Source: Labedella gwakjiensis (GTDB lineage: Bacteria > Actinomycetota > Actinomycetes > Actinomycetales > Microbacteriaceae). From it: DNA of 64,000 bases. The stretch lies in contig NZ_PYAU01000001.1 in the NCBI RefSeq assembly GCF_003014675.1, positions 1 to 64,000 of the forward strand. The letters are read 5' to 3'. Position numbers and translations under genes: made by a program. Shown here in pieces: positions 34,909 through 46,685 of the stretch (its first letter is position 1; the number at the start of each line of letters is the position of its first letter). Under the pieces are notes generated by a model. That model was not told where the DNA came from. It worked only from the letters and a program-made list of their open reading frames with translations, and made no database searches.

Positions 34909-35933
34909 ACGACCTCCACGATCTCGACGCGGTCGCGCAATCGCGCGATGACCGCGTCGATCCGTTCGTCCGCCCCGGTGAGCTCGAGAGTGAGGTTCCC
35001 GAACGCGCGCCCCTGGATCTCGTTGACCCCGCCGTAGACGAGCTCGAAGCCGATGCCCTCCCGGCCGAACTCGAGGAACACGTCGGACTGGCTCGCGCCG
35101 CCGTCGCGGAACGTGACGGTGACGAAACGCCCCGAGTGGCGGGCACGCAAGGCGGCGAGCTCGACCTCGGACGGCACGCCCTTCACGACGGTGGACACGA
35201 ACCGCTGCGAGGCGGGCAGCTGGGGGTTCGAGAAGACGTCGAAGACGTCGCCGGACTCGATCACGCGGCCGTGCTCCATGACGGCGACCTTCGTCGCGAG
35301 CGACTGGACCACGTCCATCTCGTGGGTGATGACGACGATCGTCACCCCGAGGTCGCGGTTCACGGTGCGGAGGAGCTCGAGGACCTCCTGCGTCGTCTCC
35401 GGGTCGAGCGCGCTCGTCGCCTCGTCGGCGAGGAGGATGCGCGGAGAGGTCGCGAGCGCGCGGGCGATGCCCACGCGCTGCTTCTGCCCCCCGGAGAGCT
35501 GATCGGGGTAGTTGCGTGCCTTGTCCGCGAGCCCCACGAAGTCGAGGAGTTCGGTGACACGTGCCCGGATCTCCGCCTTGGGACGGCCGGCCACCTGCAG
35601 CGGGTACGCGATGTTGCCGCGCACGGTGCGCGAGGAGAAGAGGTTAAACTGCTGGAAGATCATGCCGATTCCGAGCCTCAGCTTCCGCAAGTCGCGCTCG
35701 GGGAGGGTCGTGATGTCGGTGCCGTCCACAACGATGCTGCCGGAGGTCGCGGGTTCGAGCGCGTTGATGAGCCGCACGAGGGTGCTCTTGCCCGCGCCCG
35801 AGTAGCCGATGATGCCGTAGACGTCGCCCTCCTCTATGTCGAGGTCGACGCCGTCGATCGCGCGGACCGGTTCACCGCCTCTCGTGGACGGGGGGTACAC
35901 CTTCGTCACGTCGCGGATCTGTACGAGCGGCAC
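34905..35933 (-). CDS. metN: Methionine ABC transporter ATP-binding protein MetN
   Basis: A 342-residue ATPase: Walker A GYSGAGKST, signature LSGGQKQRVGIARALA, Walker B ILLADEATSALDPETT, and a C-terminal NIL domain (about 265-342) that in MetN binds methionine and shuts off transport when the inside is replete. I use the GTG at 35933, which has AAGGAGG seven bases upstream; the longer frame upstream only reads repetitive sequence in the metQ-metN gap. The stop overlaps the metI start. Confidence 0.94.
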   Translation of the reverse strand: MPLVQIRDVTKVYPPSTRGGEPVRAIDGVDLDIEEGDVYGIIGYSGAGKSTLVRLINALEPATSGSIVVDGTDITTLPERDLRKLRLGIGMIFQQFNLFSSRTVRGNIAYPLQVAGRPKAEIRARVTELLDFVGLADKARNYPDQLSGGQKQRVGIARALATSPRILLADEATSALDPETTQEVLELLRTVNRDLGVTIVVITHEMDVVQSLATKVAVMEHGRVIESGDVFDVFSNPQLPASQRFVSTVVKGVPSEVELAALRARHSGRFVTVTFRDGGASQSDVFLEFGREGIGFELVYGGVNEIQGRAFGNLTLELTGADERIDAVIARLRDRVEIVEVV

Positions 35934-35946
35934 GTCTGCTCCTCCT

Positions 35947-35979
35947 TGTGGTGCGGGTCCTTCGTGTGGTGCGGGTCCT
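35947..35979. repeat. 15-bp direct repeats between metQ and metN
   Basis: tgtggtgcgggtcct occurs at 35947-35961 and 35965-35979, with a weaker third copy (ggtgatgcgggtc) just after. It lies in the 123-bp gap between metQ and metN, directly upstream of the metN ribosome-binding site. Similar GTGGTGC words recur upstream of metQ. Confidence 0.8.
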
Positions 35980-36056
35980 GCACGGTGATGCGGGTCGAAC
36001 ATGCGAGTGCGGCGACCGGGTCGCGGTCGCCGCACTCGACGGGATGGTGCGTGGGA

Positions 36057-36968
36057 TCAGCCCTGCTCGGCGATGCCCGTCTGAACGGTCTCGAGCGAGG
36101 AGACGAGGTCCTCTGCGGGGATCTTCACCATGACCGCGGTGCCGCCCGAGTTGTCGACGACGCCGTCGGTGACGGCCTTCGTGTCCTGGTAGATCTCGAC
36201 GAGCTTCGCGTACGTCTCGTTGTCGGCGTCGGCCGAGCGGGCCGCGAAGACGTTGACGTAGGGCAGCGCGTTCGGGTCGTTCGGGTCGTCCTGCGCGATG
36301 ACGTCGTCAGCCGACAGACCGGCCTTCGTGGCGAAGTCGTTGTTGATGATCGCGGCGGCGACGTCGGGCAGCGACGTCGCCGTGAGGTCGGCCGCGAGCG
36401 GCGTCACCGTCACACGCGAGTCGTCGGCGATGATGTCGTCAGGGGTGGAGAAGCTGTCCCCGCCGCCTTCGAGCTCGATGAGCCCGGCGGACTGCAGGAC
36501 GAGGAGCGCACGCGCCTGGTTGCTCTCGTCGTTCGGGATGGCGATCTCGGCGCCGTCGGGGATGTCCTCGACCGAGTCGTACTGGGTCGAGTAGAGCGGG
36601 AGCGGGTAGATGGCCGTCGAGCCGATCGGCTGGAGGTCCTCTCCGGCCTCCTCGTTGTACTGCGCGAGGTAGACGATGTGCTGGAACTGGTTGAGGTCGA
36701 GCTCCCCGGCCGTCAGCGCCGGGTTCGGCTGCGTGTACTCGGCGAAGTCGACGAGCTCGACCGTGATGCCCTCGTCGGCCGCGGCGTCGACGTAGTCGTC
36801 CCAGTACGGGTCGCTCGCGCCGACGACGCCGATCTTGACGGGGTTCGCCTCGGTTCCCTTGTCCTCGGCTGCAGGGGCGTCGCCCGCTCCTGCACCGCAT
36901 CCCGCGAGCAGGCCGACGAGAGCGATTCCCGAGATCGCGGCGGCGATCCTCTTCCGTGTGATGGGCAT
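36057..36968 (-). CDS. metQ: Methionine-binding lipoprotein MetQ (NlpA family)
   Basis: A 303-residue solute-binding lipoprotein. The signal peptide ends in the lipobox LLAGC (Cys24), so the protein is lipid-anchored outside the membrane. KIGVVGASDPYWDDYVDAAA and NQFQHIVYLAQYNEEAGEDL are typical of the NlpA/MetQ fold. ATG start with AGGAGG six bases upstream. It is the first gene of metQNI. No S-box or other SAM riboswitch could be recognised in the 180 bases upstream, which instead contain GTGGTGC repeats. Confidence 0.93.
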   Translation of the reverse strand: MPITRKRIAAAISGIALVGLLAGCGAGAGDAPAAEDKGTEANPVKIGVVGASDPYWDDYVDAAADEGITVELVDFAEYTQPNPALTAGELDLNQFQHIVYLAQYNEEAGEDLQPIGSTAIYPLPLYSTQYDSVEDIPDGAEIAIPNDESNQARALLVLQSAGLIELEGGGDSFSTPDDIIADDSRVTVTPLAADLTATSLPDVAAAIINNDFATKAGLSADDVIAQDDPNDPNALPYVNVFAARSADADNETYAKLVEIYQDTKAVTDGVVDNSGGTAVMVKIPAEDLVSSLETVQTGIAEQG

Positions 36969-36979
36969 GTGGTTCCTCC

Positions 36980-37034
36980 TGGTGCGATGGTGCAGTGACG
37001 CTGTGGTGCAGCGGTGCTGTGGTGCTGTGGTGCG
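36980..37034. repeat. GTGGTGC-rich short repeats upstream of metQ
   Basis: The leader holds several near-identical words: ggtgcgatggtgcagtgacg, then ctgtggtgcagcggtgctg, then tgtggtgctgtggtgcggg. The period is seven to nine bases. It lies between the metQ ribosome-binding site and the end of the ABC-F gene. Low-complexity slippage is the simplest explanation; a regulator site is possible. Confidence 0.65.
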
Positions 37035-37148
37035 GGCGACACGGCTGTGACGTGCGCCTCATCCAGGGTAGGCAGGCGTAGCGGGCACGCCGGACGTCGG
37101 CGTAACACGACGGAACATGCGCGAGACCGATGGCCACGGGACGAGATG

Positions 37149-38960
<1,812 letters not shown>

Positions 38961-39117
38961 CCGTCGAGACTACCCGCGCACTCACGACGCGGGCACCGCC
39001 GGTGGGCGGCGGCGCCCCGCCGAGCGTGCAGACTCTCCCCGAGGGGACATGTGAGAATCGATCATCGCGTCGGCGGATCAGCCGTCGCGGGCTTCGACCC
39101 GACGAAGGAAGCACAGC

Positions 39118-41964
39118 GTGCACCGAAGGACGCCGACCCCTCTTATCGCCCGATCGGCCGAACTGGCGGCCATCGCCGAGAGCGCCGAACGCGCACGGTC
39201 GAACGCCGCCTCCGTCCTGCTGACGGGGCCACCCGGCTACGGCAAGACCGCCCTCCTCGACGAGGCCGTGAGCCGACTCGACGACCGTCGTGTGATCCGG
39301 GTCCGAGCGGCCTCGTTCGAATCGGATCTCGCGTACACGACCGCCGAGGCCATCGCCCGACGCATCGGTGCGCACCTCCCGACGACCCGGGACGACGACG
39401 CGGTCGATCCCCTGAGCGTCGGCCGGGCGATCCTCGACGCCGTCGACGCCCTCGACGAGCCCCTCTGCGTCGTGGTGGACGACATCCAGTGGGTGGACGC
39501 GGCGTCCGCGCGTGCACTCCGCTTCGTGCTCCGCCGACTCGACACACAGCCCCTGCTCGTCATCCGCGCCGGACGTCCCGGATCGACGCCCCTCACGACG
39601 ACGATCCCCCGCCTCTCGGAATCGGATGCCCTCGCGGACATCGAAATCGCCCTGAGGCCCTTCACCGCCGAAGACACGCAGGAGTTGGCGGCCTCCGTCC
39701 TCGGCCGCCCGGTGTCCCGCCGCTCCGCCGCTCGGCTCACCGACTCCTGCGGCGGATCGCCTCTCGTCGTGTCGTCGGCGATCCGCAACGCGCTCGCGAA
39801 CGGCCCCGTCCTCGTCCACCCGGGGGCTGACGACCTCGTCGTGCCGGAGGACTCCTCGCTGAGCCGCCAGGTCGGCGATACCCTGGCGAGCGCGACGCCC
39901 GCTGCACGCGACACCACCGTGATCGCCGCCGTCCTCCGGGACCCGACCCCCCTCGTGCGGCTCCGCGCCATCGGGGCGCGCCTCGGACGCACCACCGACA
40001 TCGACGCGGCTGCAGCCCTCGGCCTCGTCCGACTCCGTGACCAGGACGGCGTGACCGTGATCGAGCCGGACCACGCGCTCATCGCCGACATCGTCGTCGC
40101 GACGCTCCCCCACGCCGAGCGGATCACGCTGCACGCCGCGGCCGCCGCCGAATTCGGGGGCCACCGAGCGCTGCGTCACCGCGTCGAGGCGGCGGACACC
40201 GCCGATTCGTCGCTCGCCGACGACCTCATCGACGCGGCGCGGAGCGCGGCCGACACCGGGAACCCCGACAACGCGGTGGAACTCGCCCTCACCGCGCTGC
40301 GCATCGCAGGGACGGGCACAGCCGACGAGGAACGGCTCCTTCAGCAGGTGGGGCTGATCGCCATCCGGACCCGTCGCCACGAGCGCGTGTTCTCTCTCGT
40401 CCCCGCATTCGAGCGCCTTCCCCGCACCCTCGCTCGCGAGCTCGTCCTCCTCGAGCTATACACCCTCACCGGCCGGTCGGTCGAGGCCATGGCACGGGGA
40501 GAGGGGGTGCTCTCCGACCCGTCGGACACCCCGGATGCACGGGCGATCCGCGCGGTTGCGGCGGAGGCGATCGCGCGCGTCCAGCTGGCCATGCAGGACT
40601 TCGGGCCCGTCGTGGCCCAGACCCGGAAGGCCCTCGACCTCGTGTCGGCCGCACCGAGCGATCCGTCGGAACTCGACGACCCGACCCTCGCCTGGCTGGT
40701 CGCTCCCGTGGATATCGAGCTGCGTGCGCTCGGTTGGCGGATCGCCGGGGCGGCCCGCACGGGCGACGTCCAGACGATCCTCGCCACGATCGACGATCTC
40801 GACCGGCTCTTCGCCGCGGGACCGGACCGGCCTGCCACGATCGACGCCCTCGTCACTCGAGCGCGCGTGTTCCTCGGGATGGGCGACCTCGATCGCGCCG
40901 TCGCCGATCTCGCACGCGCCGACGTGCTCCTCCGGCGGTTCTCCACGAGCTGGACGGGTGGAATCGGGCGCGCGATCTACGCCCACATCCTCTTCCTCAC
41001 GGGACAGTGGGACGCATCCGTGACGATCGCCGATACCGCGGTCGGACTCGCGCTCGACGAGACGAACCTGTCCGGCTGGCCGATAGCCCTCGCCGTCTCG
41101 GCACTCGTCCGCGCCGCGCGCGGCGAATCCGACGCCACGGCCGAACGGGTCAGCGCCGCCGCCGATGCGGCCTCGCGCTGGAGCTTCTCCGCCTACGACC
41201 GTGAGATCCCCGACACGGCGCTCGCCGAGTCGGCACGCGCCGTCGGCGACAGGGCCGGGCAGCTGGCGGCGACGGACGCCCTCGCCGCGGATCCGCCGAG
41301 CGGATCGTCGCACGCCTGGATCGCCTACCGCATCGACGCCTTCGTGGCACTCGGCCGGAGCACCGAGGCTCGACCTCTCCTGTCCCTCTGTCGCGACCCC
41401 CGCAGCGGCTGGCGTCCGAGTTCCGGCGCGCTCGACTGGCTCATCGGGCGCGTCGAGGAGGGCGCGGGGAACACGACGGTCGCGATCGACGCCTACCGGC
41501 GGGCTGTGAACGATCCCGCGAACGCCCGTTTCCCGTTCCCCCGCGCGATCGCGCGACACGATCTCGCCCGCGCCCTCGTCGCCGCGAACCGGCCGGGCGA
41601 GGCCGCGACCGAACTGACGGCGGCGATCGACGAGTTCCGGCGTCTCGGGGCGGCCCCGTATCTCGCCCGTTCCGTCACGGCGCTGGCGACCGTCCAGCGT
41701 CTCGCGACGGACGCGTCGCTGCGGTCGTCGCACGCCGACCCCCTCGACGCGCTGACGACGCGGGAGCGCCAGGTCGCCTACGCTCTCAGCACCGGGCTCA
41801 CGAACCGCGAGATCGCCGAGTCCCTCTACGTCTCCGTCACCACGGTGAACTTCCACGTGCGGAACATCCTGGGCAAGCTCGGCCTCTCGTCCCGCCGTGA
41901 GCTCCGTTCTCTCATCGGCAGCCGCGCCGCCCCAACCGGCCGTCGGCCGCGCATCATCTCGTGA
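39118..41964 (+). CDS. Large ATP-binding LuxR family regulator (LAL/MalT-like)
   Basis: A 948-residue STAND-type regulator. An N-terminal ATPase has Walker A GPPGYGKT (37-44) and Walker B LCVVVDDIQWVD (about 117-128); a long helical, TPR-like middle follows; a LuxR-type helix-turn-helix closes the protein (LTTRERQVAYALSTGLTNRE through VNFHVRNILGKLG, about 880-935). Such proteins bind a ligand and ATP, then activate transcription. The GTG at 39118 has AAGGAAG seven bases upstream. No obvious target operon lies next to it: the divergent gene is an ABC-F ATPase and the downstream gene is convergent ispE. An orphan regulator of carbohydrate use or secondary metabolism is likely. Confidence 0.9.
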   Translation: MHRRTPTPLIARSAELAAIAESAERARSNAASVLLTGPPGYGKTALLDEAVSRLDDRRVIRVRAASFESDLAYTTAEAIARRIGAHLPTTRDDDAVDPLSVGRAILDAVDALDEPLCVVVDDIQWVDAASARALRFVLRRLDTQPLLVIRAGRPGSTPLTTTIPRLSESDALADIEIALRPFTAEDTQELAASVLGRPVSRRSAARLTDSCGGSPLVVSSAIRNALANGPVLVHPGADDLVVPEDSSLSRQVGDTLASATPAARDTTVIAAVLRDPTPLVRLRAIGARLGRTTDIDAAAALGLVRLRDQDGVTVIEPDHALIADIVVATLPHAERITLHAAAAAEFGGHRALRHRVEAADTADSSLADDLIDAARSAADTGNPDNAVELALTALRIAGTGTADEERLLQQVGLIAIRTRRHERVFSLVPAFERLPRTLARELVLLELYTLTGRSVEAMARGEGVLSDPSDTPDARAIRAVAAEAIARVQLAMQDFGPVVAQTRKALDLVSAAPSDPSELDDPTLAWLVAPVDIELRALGWRIAGAARTGDVQTILATIDDLDRLFAAGPDRPATIDALVTRARVFLGMGDLDRAVADLARADVLLRRFSTSWTGGIGRAIYAHILFLTGQWDASVTIADTAVGLALDETNLSGWPIALAVSALVRAARGESDATAERVSAAADAASRWSFSAYDREIPDTALAESARAVGDRAGQLAATDALAADPPSGSSHAWIAYRIDAFVALGRSTEARPLLSLCRDPRSGWRPSSGALDWLIGRVEEGAGNTTVAIDAYRRAVNDPANARFPFPRAIARHDLARALVAANRPGEAATELTAAIDEFRRLGAAPYLARSVTALATVQRLATDASLRSSHADPLDALTTRERQVAYALSTGLTNREIAESLYVSVTTVNFHVRNILGKLGLSSRRELRSLIGSRAAPTGRRPRIIS

Positions 41965-42150
41965 CCCCGGCCGCTCGGATCTGAGGCCCCCTGTCAAGAG
42001 CTGACGGTTCTCGCCCACTCGCCTGGACGCCACCCGATCGGGGGGCCTATCGTCGTCACGACCCCCTGTAGAACGCCCGATCGCGTGTGGCCGAGAAGCG
42101 AGCCAACCCGACCGCGATCTCTTCCCGCGGCGTTCTCGGGTCCCCGTGAT

Positions 42151-42180
42151 CGGCGGTCGAGGCGAAGGCCTCGGCCGCCG
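42151..42180. terminator. Strong hairpin between the LuxR-family gene and ispE
   Basis: A 13-bp stem with one G-T wobble, arms cggcggtcgaggc and gcctcggccgccg, around loop gaag. It is in the 258-bp gap downstream of both convergent genes, 43 bases past the ispE stop. A second, overlapping 8-bp inverted repeat, cggaccgg/ccggtccg, lies at 42179-42205. This is probably a terminator for the ispE operon, though there is no T-run. Confidence 0.65.
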
Positions 42181-42222
42181 GACCGGCCTCCGACCGACCG
42201 GTCCGAGCGCGTCAGGCGCGGC

Positions 42223-43203
42223 TCAGTCCGCGACGACGCGCGCCCCGGCCACCGGTCCTGTCACGCGCGCCGCCCGAAGCCCCGAGGCGCTCAGGGCGAC
42301 GTGGAGGTCGATGGCCGACTCGGCGTCGGCCGCGAGGAGCGCAACGGTCGGCCCGGAGCCCGACACGATCCCGGCGAGTGCTCCGCTCGTCTCCCCGAGC
42401 TCGAGAACCTCTGCGAGTTCCGGCCGGAGGCGGAGTGCCGGCGCCTGGAGGTCGTTCGACAGGCAATCGGCGAGCATCTCGGGGTCGCCGGCTCTGAGCG
42501 CCTGGAGGACGTTCGCCTCGACGGTCGGTGCGGTGGAGACCGGGCGGATGTCCGCGGCGTAGCGCTCCCGGTGGGCGTCGAGAGCCGTATAGACGTGCGG
42601 CGTCGACATTCCCTCGTCCGAGAACGCGAGGACCCAGTGGAACGTACCGCGGGCGAGTGCCGGAGACAGCCGGTCTCCCCGATCCGTTCCGATGGCGGTG
42701 CCGCCCATGAGGGCGAAGGGGACGTCGGCGCCCAACCGGGCAGCGAGTTTCAGCAGCTGCTCTCGCGAGAGCGCCGTGCCCCACAGGGCGTCGCAGGCCA
42801 CGAGAGCGGCAGCGGCATCGGCCGAGCCGCCTCCCATTCCCCCGGCGATCGGGACGTTCTTGTCGATCTCGAGATGGACTCCCCCACGGTAGCCCGTCCG
42901 TCGAGCGAGTGCTCGGGCCGCACGCATGGCGAGGTTCGAGGAATCCGTCGGGAGGGACGACACATCGACCGAACCGGTGAACGACACGGAGAAGCCGTCG
43001 TCGTGGTGGGCGACGACATCCTCGTAGAGCGAGACCGCCTGGTAGGCGGTCGCGAGGTCGTGGTATCCGTCCTCACGCACCTCGCCGACGCGCAGGAAGA
43101 CGTTGATCTTGCCCGGCGCCCTGACATGGACGGAACGGTCGGGGTCTGTCGCGTTCGTGTCGCGACGTCTCGCGTCTGCGGCTCCCAGGTCCCCGGCTCC
43201 CAT
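42223..43203 (-). CDS. ispE: 4-diphosphocytidyl-2-C-methyl-D-erythritol kinase
   Basis: A 326-residue GHMP kinase, fourth step of the non-mevalonate isoprenoid pathway. [20 protein letters not shown] is the conserved N-terminus, [19 protein letters not shown] the ATP loop, and [10 protein letters not shown] the C-terminal GHMP motif. The product feeds polyprenyl carriers used in wall synthesis and by protein mannosyltransferases. The ATG at 43203 starts with a short non-conserved lead; the conserved domain begins near residue 25, where no better start is obvious. Last gene of the rsmI-metG-tatD-rsmA-ispE run. Confidence 0.95.
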   Translation of the reverse strand: MGAGDLGAADARRRDTNATDPDRSVHVRAPGKINVFLRVGEVREDGYHDLATAYQAVSLYEDVVAHHDDGFSVSFTGSVDVSSLPTDSSNLAMRAARALARRTGYRGGVHLEIDKNVPIAGGMGGGSADAAAALVACDALWGTALSREQLLKLAARLGADVPFALMGGTAIGTDRGDRLSPALARGTFHWVLAFSDEGMSTPHVYTALDAHRERYAADIRPVSTAPTVEANVLQALRAGDPEMLADCLSNDLQAPALRLRPELAEVLELGETSGALAGIVSGSGPTVALLAADAESAIDLHVALSASGLRAARVTGPVAGARVVAD

Positions 43204-43238
43204 GGTTCCAACCTAGACCAGGCGCCGAGACCCCCGCG

Positions 43239-44114
43239 TCAGTCCCGGTCCGGCGCGCTCCGGACCGCGAGGAGTGCGCGACCCATCGCGATGAAGCTCT
43301 CGACGCCGAGCTCCTCGCCCCGTGCCGTGGTGGCGACCCCCGCGGATTCCAGCGCGGCACTCGCGCGCGCCGAATCGCCGAAGAGCACCGAGAGGGACTG
43401 GCGCAGCATCTTCCGGCGCTGACCGAACGCGGCGTCGACCACGTCGAACGTGGCACGCCGCAGCTCCTCGTCGCCGGGCTCCTCATCGGCCCGTTCGAAG
43501 GATACGAGCACGGAGTCGACGTTCGGAACGGGCCAGAACACCTGCCGCCCCACGTTGCCGGCGGTACGCCACGAGCCGTACCATGCGGCCTTCACGCTCG
43601 GTGATCCGTAGACCTTCGACCCGGGTGAGGCGGCGAGACGATGTCCGACCTCCGCCTGCACCATGACCACGCCGGAGCGCAGCAGGGGGAAGTGCTCGAG
43701 GAAATGGAGCAGCACCGGGACGGACACGTTGTACGGGAGGTTCGCGACGAGCCTCACGGGGTCGCCCGGCAGCTCCGTGATGCGCATGGCGTCCTCGTGC
43801 ACGACCATCAACTCGGAGTGCGGCGCGAGCAGCCCGACGGTCTCCGGCAGTTGAGCGGCGAGGCGGCGATCGATCTCCACCGCGATGACCCGGGCACCGG
43901 CGGCGAGGAGGCCGAGAGTGAGGGAGCCGAGCCCCGGACCGATCTCGACCACCGTCTCGCCTTCGCGCACGCCGGCCGTGGAGACGATCTTCCTCACCGT
44001 GTTTGCGTCGATCACGAAATTCTGGCCGAGCTTCTTCGTCGGCTGCAGGTCGAGGGCCTCGGCGAGGTCGCGGATCTCCGCGGGGCCGAGGAGTCGGACG
44101 TCCGTGCCGGTCAT
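43239..44114 (-). CDS. rsmA: 16S rRNA (A1518/A1519-N6)-dimethyltransferase
   Basis: A 291-residue SAM-dependent methyltransferase (KsgA) that dimethylates two adenines near the 16S rRNA 3' end in late small-subunit assembly. [10 protein letters not shown] is the N-terminal signature, [12 protein letters not shown] the SAM motif, and NLPYNVS the catalytic N-x-P-Y motif. I use the ATG at 44114, which overlaps the tatD stop by four bases (ATGA); a start six codons earlier would lie inside tatD. ispE follows 35 bases later. Confidence 0.95.
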   Translation of the reverse strand: MTGTDVRLLGPAEIRDLAEALDLQPTKKLGQNFVIDANTVRKIVSTAGVREGETVVEIGPGLGSLTLGLLAAGARVIAVEIDRRLAAQLPETVGLLAPHSELMVVHEDAMRITELPGDPVRLVANLPYNVSVPVLLHFLEHFPLLRSGVVMVQAEVGHRLAASPGSKVYGSPSVKAAWYGSWRTAGNVGRQVFWPVPNVDSVLVSFERADEEPGDEELRRATFDVVDAAFGQRRKMLRQSLSVLFGDSARASAALESAGVATTARGEELGVESFIAMGRALLAVRSAPDRD

Positions 44115-45001
44115 GCGAGCTCCTCGTCCCACGAGCCGTAGACGCGCTCGGTGTTCGCGGCGATCGACGCGGCGAGCTCGTCCTCCGCCACGTCGAGCGT
44201 CGCAGCCATGGACCGCAGCGTGTACGGGATGAGGTACGGCGCGTTCGGCCGCCCCCTGAACGGCGTGGGCGTGAGGTACGGGGCGTCCGTCTCGACGAGG
44301 ACGAGCTCGCGCGGGGCGACGGCGAGCGCCTCGCGCAGACGGCCGGCGTTCGAGAAGCTCACGGTTCCGGCGAAGGAGAGGTACCAGCCGTGGTCGGCGC
44401 AGATCCGGGCGAGGGCCTCGTCTCCGGAGAAGCAGTGGAAGACCGTCCTCTCCGGGGCGCCGACGCGCAGGAGCGTCTCGACGACCTCGTCGTGGGCGTC
44501 CCTGTCGTGGATCTGCAGGGCCGTTCCCGTGCGCTTGGCGATGTCGATGTGCGCCTCGAAGGCGGCGAACTGGGCGTCGCGCCCCTCGTCACCCGTACGG
44601 AAGAAGTCGAGTCCCGTCTCGCCGACGGCCCGCACCCGGGGTCGCGCGGCGAGCTCGGCGATCGTCTCGAGGGCCGCGTCGAGCTCACCGGCCTCCGCGA
44701 GCTCGGGGGCGTCGTTCGGGTGGATCGCGACGGCGGCGAGGACCCGCGGTTCAGCCGCAGCGAGCTCGGCGCTCCAGATCGAGGTCGGCACGTCCGTGCC
44801 GACCTGCACGACGCCGCGGACGCCCGCAGCCGTGGCCCGAGCCAGCTGCGTGGCGACGTCGAGCGGGTCGTCGCCGTCGGCCACCTCGAGGTGCGTGTGG
44901 TTGTCGTACACCGCCACCGCGAGCGGCTGCGGCTCGTCCGGCCAGCGGCGATCTCGACGACCCTGCTCGGACCGAGACCTCAGATGCGATTCCTCCGCCA
45001 T
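44111..45001 (-). CDS. tatD: TatD family metal-dependent DNase
   Basis: A 296-residue amidohydrolase-fold nuclease. VYDNHTHLE has the first metal-binding His pair, GETGLDFF the metal glutamate, [11 protein letters not shown] and VFHCFSG the later histidines, and [19 protein letters not shown] the closing Asp motif. TatD proteins are 3'-5' DNases linked to oxidative DNA damage repair. The first 25 residues are not conserved, so the true start could be later than the ATG at 45001. metG ends 11 bases upstream and rsmA overlaps the stop. Confidence 0.93.
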   Translation of the reverse strand: MAEESHLRSRSEQGRRDRRWPDEPQPLAVAVYDNHTHLEVADGDDPLDVATQLARATAAGVRGVVQVGTDVPTSIWSAELAAAEPRVLAAVAIHPNDAPELAEAGELDAALETIAELAARPRVRAVGETGLDFFRTGDEGRDAQFAAFEAHIDIAKRTGTALQIHDRDAHDEVVETLLRVGAPERTVFHCFSGDEALARICADHGWYLSFAGTVSFSNAGRLREALAVAPRELVLVETDAPYLTPTPFRGRPNAPYLIPYTLRSMAATLDVAEDELAASIAANTERVYGSWDEELA

Positions 45002-45012
45002 CGTGCAGGCGT

Positions 45013-46593
45013 TCAGGAGGTCGCGAGGTCGATGCGCGGGAAGAGCGGCTCGAGAGGCGACACCGTCGCACCGGCCGGCAGCTGACCCCAGCGACCCGCG
45101 TCGCGGATGGGCTGAGCCCGCAGCTCACCGATCGCGTCGTCGGCCCCGATGGCCTTCCAGAGCACGGGAGTGCTCTTCGTGAGCACGGGCGACAGCAGCA
45201 CCGCGAGCGCTCGCAGTCCCTCCGTGGCCGTGTACAGCACGGTCGCGAGCCGCTCACGCTGCGCCTCGTCCTTCGCGAGCACCCACGGAGCCTGGTCGGT
45301 GATGTAGCCGTTGAGCGCATCGACGATCGTCCAGATGGAGCCGATCGCCTCGTGCACCGCGAGCCGGTCGATCGCGGCGTCAGCTGCCGTGGTCGCCTCC
45401 GCGACGACGCGGTGGATCGCCTCCTCCGCCTCGGTCGTCTCACCGGCGGCCGGGAGCACGCCGTCGACGTAGCGGCCGACCATCGCGATGACCCGCGACG
45501 CGAGGTTGCCGAACCCGTTCGCGAGCTCCGCGTGATAGCGGGCGTGCAGGTCCTCCCAGCTGAACGATCCGTCTTGGCCGAACGCGATCGCCCGCAGGAA
45601 GTAGTAGCGGAACGCGTCCGAGCCGAAGGTGTCGGTGATCTCGCGGGGCGCGATGCCGGTGAGCTTCGACTTCGACATCTTCTCGCCGCCGACGAGGAGC
45701 CAGCCGTGAGCGAAGACCTGCTTCGGCACCTCGAGCTCGGCGGCCATGAGCATGGCCGGCCAGATCACCGAGTGGAAGCGCAGGATGTCCTTGCCTACGA
45801 CGTGGGTCGCCGGCCACCGGCGTGCGAACTGCTCGGGGTCGTCGAGAAGACCGACCGCCGTCGCGTAGTTGAGGAGGGCGTCGAACCAGACGTAGACGAC
45901 GTGGGTCTCGTCCCACGGCACCTTGACGCCCCAGTCGAAGCTCGAACGCGAGATCGAGAGGTCGTTGAGACCCTGCTTCACGAACTGGACGATCTCGTTG
46001 CGCGCCGAGTCGGGCTGGACGAAGTCCGGGCGCTCTTCGTAGAGCGCGAGCAGCCTGTCGGCGAACGCGCTCATGCGGAAGAAGTAGTTGCGCTCGCGCA
46101 GGAGCTCGACGGGCTTCGAGTGGATGGCGCACACGAGCTGCCCCTCGTACTCGCCCGTGCCGTCGAGCAGCTCGCTCGACTGCTTGTACTCCTCGCAGCC
46201 GACGCAGTAGTAGCCCTCGTATTCGCCGGCGTAGATGTGGCCGTCGTCGTAGAGCTTCTGCAGGAAGGCCTGCACGTTGCGCTCGTGGTGCTCGTCCGTG
46301 GTGCGGATGAAGTCGTCGTTCGCGATGTCGAGCGTCTCGAGGAGAGGCTTCCACGCGTCGGCCACGAGCCGGTCAGCCCACTCCTTCGGGGTGACGCCGT
46401 TGGCGACGGCCGTTCGCATGATCTTCTCGCCGTGCTCGTCGGTTCCGGTGAGCGACCACGTGTCGTCGCCCGCCTGACGGTGCCAGCGGCTCATCACGTC
46501 GGTCGCCGCCTCCGTGTACGCGTGCCCGATGTGCGGGGCGTCGTTGACGTAGAAGATCGGCGTCGTGATGTAGAAGGAACGGCCTGAAGACAT
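45013..46593 (-). CDS. metG: Methionyl-tRNA synthetase
   Basis: A 526-residue class I synthetase. FYITTPIFYVNDAPHIGHAY contains the HIGH motif, MSKSKLTGIAPREI the KMSKS motif, and the CVGC...CAIH set in the connective peptide replaces a four-cysteine zinc site with three Cys and a His. The protein lacks the C-terminal tRNA-binding extension of longer MetGs, as in other actinobacteria. The ATG at 46593 gives the family N-terminus. rsmI lies 92 bases upstream and tatD follows after 11 bases. Confidence 0.96.
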   Translation of the reverse strand: MSSGRSFYITTPIFYVNDAPHIGHAYTEAATDVMSRWHRQAGDDTWSLTGTDEHGEKIMRTAVANGVTPKEWADRLVADAWKPLLETLDIANDDFIRTTDEHHERNVQAFLQKLYDDGHIYAGEYEGYYCVGCEEYKQSSELLDGTGEYEGQLVCAIHSKPVELLRERNYFFRMSAFADRLLALYEERPDFVQPDSARNEIVQFVKQGLNDLSISRSSFDWGVKVPWDETHVVYVWFDALLNYATAVGLLDDPEQFARRWPATHVVGKDILRFHSVIWPAMLMAAELEVPKQVFAHGWLLVGGEKMSKSKLTGIAPREITDTFGSDAFRYYFLRAIAFGQDGSFSWEDLHARYHAELANGFGNLASRVIAMVGRYVDGVLPAAGETTEAEEAIHRVVAEATTAADAAIDRLAVHEAIGSIWTIVDALNGYITDQAPWVLAKDEAQRERLATVLYTATEGLRALAVLLSPVLTKSTPVLWKAIGADDAIGELRAQPIRDAGRWGQLPAGATVSPLEPLFPRIDLATS

Positions 46594-46685
46594 GGAGACA
46601 ATCCTAGGACGCGGCGGCGACCGGGAGCGCCGTGTGTCAGGACCCCTGTCGACCTCCGGCTCTCCACACGCCGCGGCGCGACGGG

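Noticed and set aside
35934-36035. N-terminal extension of MetN
   Set aside because: The in-frame extension reads repeat DNA (GPAPHEGPAP) and the GTG at 35933 has a strong AAGGAGG.
36969-37148. SAM riboswitch upstream of metQ
   Set aside because: I looked for S-box, SAM-II and SAM-IV core sequences and found none; the leader is repetitive GTGGTGC sequence.
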